From assembly GCA_905195005.1 (NCBI GenBank), contig CAJJUC010000163.1, positions 1-5,098 on the forward strand: DNA of 5,098 nucleotides, read 5' to 3'. Position numbers and translations under genes: made by a program. Positions 1-5,098 of the stretch are shown piece after piece; within the stretch, counting starts at the first letter, position 1, and every line of letters begins with the position of its first letter. Below the pieces are notes generated by a model. That model was not told the origin of the DNA and did not search any database. It was given only the letters and a program-made list of their open reading frames with translations. Source of the DNA: an uncultured Eubacteriales bacterium (GTDB lineage Bacteria; Bacillota; Clostridia; UMGS1883).

Positions 1-41
1 GGCAATACATCACGTTTGGGAATAAAACCTCTTCTTGGCAC
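1..41 (-). CDS. rpsG: 30S ribosomal protein S7, N-terminal fragment (cut by window edge)
   Basis: Thirteen full codons plus two bases are present, reading MPRRGFIPKRDVL and then probably P. This matches the conserved S7 start (MPRRG..PKR.VLPD). S7 is a primary 16S rRNA binding protein that nucleates assembly of the 30S head and lies near the E site and mRNA exit. The start codon is GTG at 41-39, chosen because a strong AAGGAGGG SD sits 7 nt upstream and the protein begins exactly at the family N-terminus. The gene follows rpsL on the same strand after 139 nt, the usual rpsL-rpsG order of the str operon; fusA and tuf would be expected beyond the edge. The fragment is short, but sequence match and gene order agree. 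The rest of the protein cannot be assessed. Confidence 0.93.
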   Translation of the reverse strand, partial: MPRRGFIPKRDVL

Positions 42-48
42 TATTCTT

Positions 49-56
49 CCCTCCTT
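49..56 (-). promoter_or_regulatory. Shine-Dalgarno sequence of rpsG
   Basis: The minus strand reads AAGGAGGG, with seven bases complementary to the 16S anti-SD, 7 nt before the GTG at 41. It decides the GTG as the S7 start. Its first two bases (55-56) are also the last two of the near-palindrome at 55-74, so pairing of that element would touch the edge of the SD. Confidence 0.88.
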
Positions 57-74
57 CATTAAAATTTTGATGAA
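55..74. repeat. 20 bp near-perfect palindrome next to the rpsG SD
   Basis: On the minus strand TTCAT, C, AAAA is followed by TTTT, A, ATGAA, so all ten positions pair except one (69 with 60, a C-A mismatch in RNA). It overlaps the first two bases of the rpsG SD. As RNA it is weak, because the centre is only A-U. As DNA it resembles a dyad operator. AT-rich leaders produce such dyads by chance, so function is unproven. Confidence 0.35.
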
Positions 75-88
75 TTCACAGGTACTCT

Positions 89-104
89 GCGGCATAAATG
101 CCGC
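89..104 (-). other. GC-rich hairpin in the rpsL-rpsG spacer (rpsG leader)
   Basis: GCGGCA and TGCCGC enclose a TTTA tetraloop; the complementary TTTA centre lets it be drawn as a perfect 16 bp palindrome. The hairpin lies 32 nt upstream of the rpsG SD. It is not followed by a U-tract (the next minus-strand bases are AGAGTACC), so it does not look like an intrinsic terminator. It could be a processing or stability element or part of an S7 binding site. In E. coli, S7 represses its own synthesis by binding the rpsL-rpsG intercistronic mRNA; whether that holds here is inference. Confidence 0.6.
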
Positions 105-126
105 CGTAAGTGCAACGACAAATATA

Positions 127-154
127 TATATAAATCCGTACGTCACACTGTGAA
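127..154 (-). promoter_or_regulatory. Weak candidate sigma-A promoter for rpsG
   Basis: The minus strand carries TTCACA (154-149), one mismatch from the -35 consensus. After 16 nt comes TATATA (132-127), four of six matches to -10, inside an alternating AT run (131-121). A second register of the same run gives 18 nt spacing. The -35 overlaps an 11 bp palindrome, TCACACTGTGA on the plus strand (143-153). AT runs give fortuitous -10 boxes, and rpsG can be served by the promoter upstream of rpsL, so this is only a candidate. Confidence 0.3.
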
Positions 155-175
155 ATGTGCTTCGTTTCGCACGGA
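135..175 (-). other. Possible long-range stem just after the rpsL stop
   Basis: In the minus-strand RNA, UCCGUGC (175-169) can pair with GUACGGA (141-135): seven pairs including one G-U. The 27 nt between them contain a possible four-pair inner hairpin, CACA (159-156) with UGUG (147-144). An AU-rich stretch starting UUUAUAUA follows the stem, but it is not a true U-tract. It starts 6 nt after the rpsL stop. It could be a weak terminator or attenuator, a 3' stabiliser of rpsL mRNA, or part of an S7 operator. It overlaps the promoter candidate, so both readings need not be right. Confidence 0.35.
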
Positions 176-180
176 GCAAA

Positions 181-594
181 TCACTTCTTCGGCTTCTTGG
201 CGCCGTATTTGGATCTTGACTGAAGTCTTCCGTTCACACCGGCAGTATCAAGCGTACCGCGGATGATATGGTAACGAACACCGGGAAGATCCTTAACTCT
301 GCCGCCGCGGATAAGAACAACGCTATGCTCCTGCAGGTTATGACCCACACCGGGAATATAGCTTGTTACTTCGATACCGTTCGACAGTCTTACTCTGGCA
401 ATCTTACGGAGCGCTGAGTTAGGCTTCTTGGGAGTCTGCGTTTTTACGTTAGTGCAAACGCCTCTCTTCTGCGGCGAACTCTGGTCAGTTGCGGCTTTCT
501 TCAGGGAGTTGAGACCCTTCTGAAGTGCGGGAGCCGTTGATTTAACAACAGATGTTTCCCTGCCCTTTCTGACAAGCTGGTTAAAGGTTGGCAT
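181..594 (-). CDS. rpsL: 30S ribosomal protein S12
   Basis: The 137-residue product is full length for Gram-positive S12. It acts in the 30S decoding centre and helps monitor codon-anticodon pairing. Visible signatures are [13 protein letters not shown] at the N-terminus, PQKRGVCT (41-48), [11 protein letters not shown] (54-64), [26 protein letters not shown] (84-109) and a basic tail ending KKPKK. Compared with the 124-residue E. coli protein it has about 13 extra residues before PQKRGVC, as in Bacillus. The lysines corresponding to E. coli K43 and K88 are present (K56 and K101), and D102 is the residue methylthiolated in E. coli. The ATG at 594 is chosen because GGAGGTGA lies just upstream and the protein starts at the family N-terminus; in-frame extension to 687 would run into the promoter. 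Its own promoter lies at 714-686, and rpsG follows after 139 nt. Confidence 0.98.
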   Translation of the reverse strand: MPTFNQLVRKGRETSVVKSTAPALQKGLNSLKKAATDQSSPQKRGVCTNVKTQTPKKPNSALRKIARVRLSNGIEVTSYIPGVGHNLQEHSVVLIRGGRVKDLPGVRYHIIRGTLDTAGVNGRLQSRSKYGAKKPKK

Positions 595-598
595 GATT

Positions 599-606
599 TC
601 ACCTCC
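599..606 (-). promoter_or_regulatory. Shine-Dalgarno sequence of rpsL
   Basis: The minus strand reads GGAGGTGA, an eight-base perfect complement to the 16S 3' end, followed by AATC... to the ATG at 594. Spacing from GGAGG to the ATG is 7 nt. It settles the rpsL start over the in-frame upstream codons at 666 (ATG) and 687 (GTG), which have no comparable SD. Confidence 0.93.
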
Positions 607-631
607 ATAATAAATTATATATTGAATGACC

Positions 632-656
632 CTCCCGCCCGTTTTTCGGGCAGGAG
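632..656 (-). other. Strong GC hairpin in the rpsL 5' leader
   Basis: In minus-strand RNA CUCCUGCCCG (656-647) pairs with CGGGCGGGAG (641-632): ten pairs with one U-G wobble and an AAAAA loop. It lies about 25 nt upstream of the rpsL SD and about 25 nt downstream of the predicted transcript start. The bases after the stem are GGTCATTC, so there is no U-tract and a Rho-independent terminator is unlikely. Possible roles are mRNA stability, a processing site separating rpoC from rpsL mRNA, a protein binding site, or a pause element. The 3' arm is purine-rich (GGGCGGGAGG) and SD-like, but the true SD is further downstream. Confidence 0.75.
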
Positions 657-685
657 AATCAAACATACAAATATCATACCTTAAC

Positions 686-714
686 ACTATAACAAACCTT
701 TGTTAAAATGTCAA
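686..714 (-). promoter_or_regulatory. Strong sigma-A promoter for rpsL (rpsL-rpsG)
   Basis: The minus strand has a perfect -35 TTGACA (714-709), a 17 nt spacer and -10 TATAGT (691-686), one mismatch from TATAAT. TGT precedes the -10, giving the TGn extended -10 motif. The -35 begins only 7 nt after the rpoC TAA. Transcription should start near 682-679 (AAGG), giving a leader of about 85 nt that contains the hairpin at 632-656. The promoter would let S12 and S7 be made independently of rpoBC. The spacer contains a perfect inverted repeat (690-705). The call rests on consensus match and position. Confidence 0.85.
690..705. repeat. Perfect 7 bp inverted repeat inside the rpsL promoter
   Basis: TAACAAA, two bases, TTTGTTA. 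The repeat fills most of the -35/-10 spacer and shares its last two bases with the -10 element. A dyad here would place a dimeric DNA-binding protein between sigma contacts, as many repressor operators do. Part of the right arm also supplies the TG of the extended -10, so the symmetry may be partly fortuitous. Outward extension is poor: the next pair mismatches. Confidence 0.5.
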
Positions 715-721
715 GTATTTT

Positions 722-3700
722 TTATTCATTTTCGGCTTTCGGCTTTTTCATTTCTCCGACAAGGTCTGCCAGAATGTCGGAATACTCGTTGCTGCCCTCA
801 ACCTCAATTTCTATATCGCGGTACATCGGAACGCCGGTTCCTGCAGGAATAAGCTTGCCGATGATAACGTTTTCCTTAAGACCAACCAGCGGATCGATCT
901 TGCCTTTGATTGCTGCATCCGTAAGAACACGCGTTGTTTCCTGGAACGACGCCGCGGACAGGAACGAATCGGTTGCAAGAGCCGCCTTTGTTATACCGAG
1001 CAGCAGTTCCTCTCCCTCGGGAGGATTCTTGCCCTCTGCCTTAAACCGGTCAACCATCTCGCCGAAGCGGATACGGTCAACAGTTTCACCGGGCAGATAG
1101 CTTCCGTCGTTCTGCTCCTCGATGCGAACCTTTCTCATCATCTGGCGGACAATAACTTCGATATGCTTATCTGCAATATCAACCGCCTGCTGACGGTAAA
1201 CCTTCTGAACCTCTTTAACAAGATATTCCTGAACGGCGCAAAGTCCTTTGATTCTGAGAATGTCGTGCGGATTAACGCTTCCTGCGGTGAGCTCGTCACC
1301 TGCTTCGACAACGTCTCCGTCCGCAACCTTAAGAGTTGATCCGAACGGGATAAGGTAGGTCTGAGCCATGCCTTCCTTATCGGCAATCATAACCTCGGTT
1401 TTCATCTTGGTTTTATTAATTGTAACCGTACCGCCGATGTCGGTTACAATAGCAAGACCCTTGGGTTTTCTTGCCTCGAAAAGCTCCTCGACACGGGGAA
1501 GACCCTGCGTGATATCGTCACCGGCAACGCCGCCCGTGTGGAACGTTCTCATTGTAAGCTGCGTACCGGGCTCACCGATTGACTGAGCGGCGATAATCCC
1601 GACCGCTTCACCGATGTTTACAAGGTCGCCCTGACTTGCAAGGTTAGCGCCGTAGCAGTGAGCGCAAACGCCGACCTTCGCATGGCAGTTGAGAACGCTT
1701 CTTATCTTAACCGTCTTAATGCCTGCGTCAACAACCTTCTTGGCAATTGCCGCATTCATAAGAGTATCCTCGGGAACAATAACCTCACCCGTCTGCGGAT
1801 CGATTATATCGTCGCAGTTGACTCTGCCTATGAGACGCTCTTCAAGCTTCTCGATAACGTCCTTGCCTTCCTTGATTTCGGAAACATTGATGCCGTCATG
1901 AGTATGGCAGTCAAGCTCGCGGATGATAACATCCTGCGAAACGTCAACAAGGCGGCGTGTAAGATAACCGGAATCGGCAGTTCTGAGCGCTGTATCGGCA
2001 AGACCTTTACGCGCACCGTGAGTTGAAATGAAATACTCCAGGATGTTAAGACCTTCACGGAACGACGCTCTGATCGGGATTTCGACCGTACGGCCCTGCG
2101 TGTTTGCCATAAGTCCGCGCATACCTGCAAGCTGTCTGATCTGATTGATGCTTCCGCGGGCGCCCGATGTTGCCATCATGTAAATCGGGTTGTATTTATC
2201 AAGGTTCTCCATAAGAGCCTTTGTGATGCTGTCGTTCGCTTTCTGCCAGGTTTCGATAACCTTTCTGTAACGCTCATCGTCCGTTATAAGGCCGCGGCGG
2301 TAAAGCTTTGTGATGTCCTCAACCTTATCCTCCGCCGCCGCAAGATATTCGGCCTTGCTTCCGGGAATCTCCATATCGCTTACCGAAATGGTGATTGCGC
2401 CGCGCGTTGAATATTTGTAGCCGAGCGCCTTGATATTGTCAAGCACAACAGCCGTGTCGGTTGTTCCGTGCTTTCTTATGCAGTTGTCAATGATTTTACC
2501 GAGCTGCTTCTTGTCAACGATAAATTCAACCTCAAGCTTAAATTCGTCGTCCTCGGTTTCTCTCTTGACAAATCCGAGATCCTGGGGAATAACCTCATTG
2601 AATATAAGTCTGCCGACGGTTGATTCAATGATTTTTTCCTTGATTTCTCCGTTGATATTCTTTTCGATTCTAACCTTTATCGGCGCATGAAGCCCGACGT
2701 CTCCGCAGTCGTAAGCCATCATGGCTTCGTTCACGCTTGAGAACATCTTGCTTTCTCCGATTTCGCCGACAAACGTGCCGACGCCCTCATCAACAAATTC
2801 AATCAATTTTTTGCCTGCGGCTTCAAGCTCGCGGTTTGCTTCGAGAACAACTCCGTAATATTTGTAAACCTTGCCCTTTTCAAACGATGAATCGCCGGGA
2901 TCCGTGATTTTAACCTCACGCGGCTTTACAAGTGTAAGATAGTAGCTTCCCAAAACCATATCCTGCGTGGGAACGGTTACGGGGCGGCCGTCCTGCGGCT
3001 TGAGGAGGTTGTTTGCGCTGAGCATCAGGAAGCGTGCCTCCGCCTGCGCCTCGGGCGACAGCGGAACGTGAACAGCCATCTGGTCGCCGTCGAAGTCGGC
3101 ATTGAACGCCGTACAAACGAGGGGATGAAGTCTGATTGCGCGGCCTTCAACAAGAATCGGTTCAAATGCCTGAATACCGAGTCTGTGAAGCGTTGGCGCA
3201 CGGTTCAGAAGAACCGGGTGCTCCTTGATTACGTTTTCAAGGACATCCCAAACCTCCGTGCGTGCACGTTCAACCATTCTCTTTGCGCTCTTTATATTAT
3301 GTGCGCTGCCGTTTTCCACAAGCTTCTTCATAACGAAGGGCTTGAACAGCTCAAGCGCCATTTCCTTAGGCAGACCGCACTGATAAATTTTAAGCTGCGG
3401 ACCGACAACGATAACGCTGCGGCCGGAATAGTCAACACGCTTACCGAGAAGGTTCTGGCGGAAACGTCCCTGCTTGCCCTTAAGCATGTCGGAAAGCGAC
3501 TTAAGCGCTCTGTTTCCGGGACCCGTAACGGGTCTGCCCCTGCGGCCGTTGTCGATAAGCGCGTCAACGGCTTCCTGAAGCATTCTCTTTTCGTTTCTTA
3601 CGATGATATTCGGAGCGCCGAGCTCGAGAAGTCTTTTAAGACGGTTGTTTCTGTTGATAACTCTGCGGTAAAGGTCGTTTAAGTCACTCGTTGCAAACCT

Positions 3701-4438
3701 GCCGCCGTCGAGCTGAACCATCGGGCGGATTTCAGGCGGAATAACGGGAACGCAGTCAAGAATCATCCATTCGGGACGGTTGTTTGACTTTCTGAATGCT
3801 TCCGCAACCTCAAGTCTTTTTGCAATCTTGACTTTTTTCTGACCCGTTGCCGTTTCAAGCTCTTCCTTAAGCTCATTGCAGAGCTGTTCAATATCTATTT
3901 CCTGCAAAAGCTCTTTAATAGCTTCCGCACCCATGCCTGCGCGGAAACGGTCGCCGTACTTTTCGTAGTATGCATTGTACTCTTTTTCCGTGAGGGGTTC
4001 TTTTTTCGTAAGCTCCGTCTTACCGGGATCGATTACGATATATTCCGCAAAGTACAGAACCTTTTCGAGAACGTGGGGAGAAATATCAAGCAGCAGACCC
4101 ATTCTGCTGGGGATACCTTTAAAGTACCATATATGAGAAACCGGCGCCGCAAGCTCGATATGACCCATTCTTTCGCGGCGAACCTTCGAGCGCGTTACCT
4201 CAACGCCGCAGCGGTCACATATAATTCCCTTGTAACGGATTCTTTTATATTTTCCGCAGTGGCACTCCCAGTCCTTCTGCGGTCCGAAAATACGTTCGCA
4301 GAAAAGACCGTCGCGCTCGGGCTTCAGAGTACGGTAATTTATTGTTTCGGGCTTTTTAACCTCACCGTAAGACCATTCTCTGATTTTTTCGGGAGAAGCC
4401 AAGCCGATTTGCATTGCCTCAAAAGTATTAAATTCCAT
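722..4438 (-). CDS. rpoC: DNA-directed RNA polymerase subunit beta'
   Basis: The 1238-residue product is complete and intact. It carries the catalytic Mg of RNAP and forms the clamp, bridge helix and trigger loop. In order: N-terminal zinc site C59, C61, C74, C77; clamp helices that bind sigma (about 255-310); switch and lid region ending [11 protein letters not shown] (337-347); active-site NADFDGD with D448, D450, D452 (446-452); bridge helix around [20 protein letters not shown] (802-821); second zinc site C844, C918, C925, C928, with the same spacing as E. coli; trigger helices [20 protein letters not shown] (944-963) and TFHTGG; conserved C-terminus [14 protein letters not shown] (1159-1172). 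The large SI3 insertion seen in E. coli within the trigger loop is absent, as in Bacillota. The ATG at 4438 has a GGGAGGGG SD, and rpoB ends 14 nt upstream, implying co-transcription. No terminator follows; the rpsL promoter begins 7 nt after the stop. Confidence 0.99.
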   Translation of the reverse strand: MEFNTFEAMQIGLASPEKIREWSYGEVKKPETINYRTLKPERDGLFCERIFGPQKDWECHCGKYKRIRYKGIICDRCGVEVTRSKVRRERMGHIELAAPVSHIWYFKGIPSRMGLLLDISPHVLEKVLYFAEYIVIDPGKTELTKKEPLTEKEYNAYYEKYGDRFRAGMGAEAIKELLQEIDIEQLCNELKEELETATGQKKVKIAKRLEVAEAFRKSNNRPEWMILDCVPVIPPEIRPMVQLDGGRFATSDLNDLYRRVINRNNRLKRLLELGAPNIIVRNEKRMLQEAVDALIDNGRRGRPVTGPGNRALKSLSDMLKGKQGRFRQNLLGKRVDYSGRSVIVVGPQLKIYQCGLPKEMALELFKPFVMKKLVENGSAHNIKSAKRMVERARTEVWDVLENVIKEHPVLLNRAPTLHRLGIQAFEPILVEGRAIRLHPLVCTAFNADFDGDQMAVHVPLSPEAQAEARFLMLSANNLLKPQDGRPVTVPTQDMVLGSYYLTLVKPREVKITDPGDSSFEKGKVYKYYGVVLEANRELEAAGKKLIEFVDEGVGTFVGEIGESKMFSSVNEAMMAYDCGDVGLHAPIKVRIEKNINGEIKEKIIESTVGRLIFNEVIPQDLGFVKRETEDDEFKLEVEFIVDKKQLGKIIDNCIRKHGTTDTAVVLDNIKALGYKYSTRGAITISVSDMEIPGSKAEYLAAAEDKVEDITKLYRRGLITDDERYRKVIETWQKANDSITKALMENLDKYNPIYMMATSGARGSINQIRQLAGMRGLMANTQGRTVEIPIRASFREGLNILEYFISTHGARKGLADTALRTADSGYLTRRLVDVSQDVIIRELDCHTHDGINVSEIKEGKDVIEKLEERLIGRVNCDDIIDPQTGEVIVPEDTLMNAAIAKKVVDAGIKTVKIRSVLNCHAKVGVCAHCYGANLASQGDLVNIGEAVGIIAAQSIGEPGTQLTMRTFHTGGVAGDDITQGLPRVEELFEARKPKGLAIVTDIGGTVTINKTKMKTEVMIADKEGMAQTYLIPFGSTLKVADGDVVEAGDELTAGSVNPHDILRIKGLCAVQEYLVKEVQKVYRQQAVDIADKHIEVIVRQMMRKVRIEEQNDGSYLPGETVDRIRFGEMVDRFKAEGKNPPEGEELLLGITKAALATDSFLSAASFQETTRVLTDAAIKGKIDPLVGLKENVIIGKLIPAGTGVPMYRDIEIEVEGSNEYSDILADLVGEMKKPKAENE

Positions 4439-4444
4439 TAAATT

Positions 4445-4452
4445 CCCCTCCC
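4445..4452 (-). promoter_or_regulatory. Shine-Dalgarno sequence of rpoC
   Basis: GGGAGGGG on the minus strand fills the 14 nt gap between the rpoB stop (4455-4453) and the rpoC ATG, directly abutting the stop codon. The spacer to the ATG is 6 nt. A ribosome terminating on rpoB would cover this site, which fits translational coupling and balanced beta to beta' synthesis. Confidence 0.9.

Positions 4453-5098
<646 letters not shown>

Noticed and set aside
89..104. Intrinsic terminator after rpsL
   Set aside because: The stem is followed by AGAGTACC on the minus strand and CGTAAGTG on the plus strand, with no T-run on either side.
632..656. Intrinsic terminator of rpoBC
   Set aside because: There is no U-tract after the stem on either strand, and the hairpin lies downstream of the rpsL promoter, inside the rpsL leader.
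595..687. In-frame N-terminal extension of rpsL by up to 31 residues (GTG at 687 or ATG at 666)
   Set aside because: It would translate the promoter -10 region and the leader hairpin, it has no good SD, and it does not match S12. The ATG at 594 has a perfect SD.
708..1100. Plus-strand open frame over the rpoC 3' end
   Set aside because: It is a serine/arginine-rich shadow of the rpoC codons with no supporting SD or homology.
3068..3682. 204-codon plus-strand open frame opposite rpoC
   Set aside because: It is antisense to the conserved rpoC catalytic region, it resembles no family I recognise, and the rpoC frame explains the sequence fully.

Overview
All four genes in this window lie on the minus strand and read from right to left. 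They form the conserved RNA polymerase and ribosomal 'str' cluster of a bacterium: the 3' end of rpoB (RNAP beta), complete rpoC (RNAP beta'), complete rpsL (ribosomal protein S12), and the first 13 codons of rpsG (ribosomal protein S7) at the left edge. The proteins point to Bacillota, most likely class Clostridia. S12 has the longer Gram-positive N-terminus. Beta' lacks the large trigger-loop insertion (SI3) of Proteobacteria. The ribosome binding sites are strong GGAGG types with 6-7 nt spacing. A gut-type Clostridia such as an Oscillospirales member is plausible but cannot be fixed from this sequence alone.

Layout in transcription order. rpoB (5098 to 4453) enters from outside the window and ends in an unusually long, very acidic tail of about 106 residues. 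A 14 nt gap, almost filled by the Shine-Dalgarno (SD) sequence, leads to rpoC (4438 to 722). A 127 nt spacer follows. Seven bases after the rpoC stop it holds a near-consensus extended -10 promoter with a perfect inverted repeat in its spacer, then a leader with a strong GC hairpin, then the rpsL SD. rpsL (594 to 181) is followed by a 139 nt spacer with a long-range stem, a weak promoter candidate, a GC hairpin and a near-palindrome touching the rpsG SD. rpsG begins with GTG at 41 and leaves the window.

The genes encode the two catalytic RNAP subunits and two small-subunit ribosomal proteins, so the cluster couples transcription and translation capacity. No canonical intrinsic terminator is visible anywhere. 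Read-through from rpoBC into rpsL-rpsG is therefore possible, with the promoter after rpoC letting the ribosomal genes be expressed separately. In many Bacillota a small L7Ae-family gene sits between rpoC and rpsL, and none is present here.

The coding content is ordinary housekeeping, and I see no undescribed system, mobile element or CRISPR array. The points worth a second look are the two structured leaders, the operator-like repeat inside the rpsL promoter, and the acidic beta tail.
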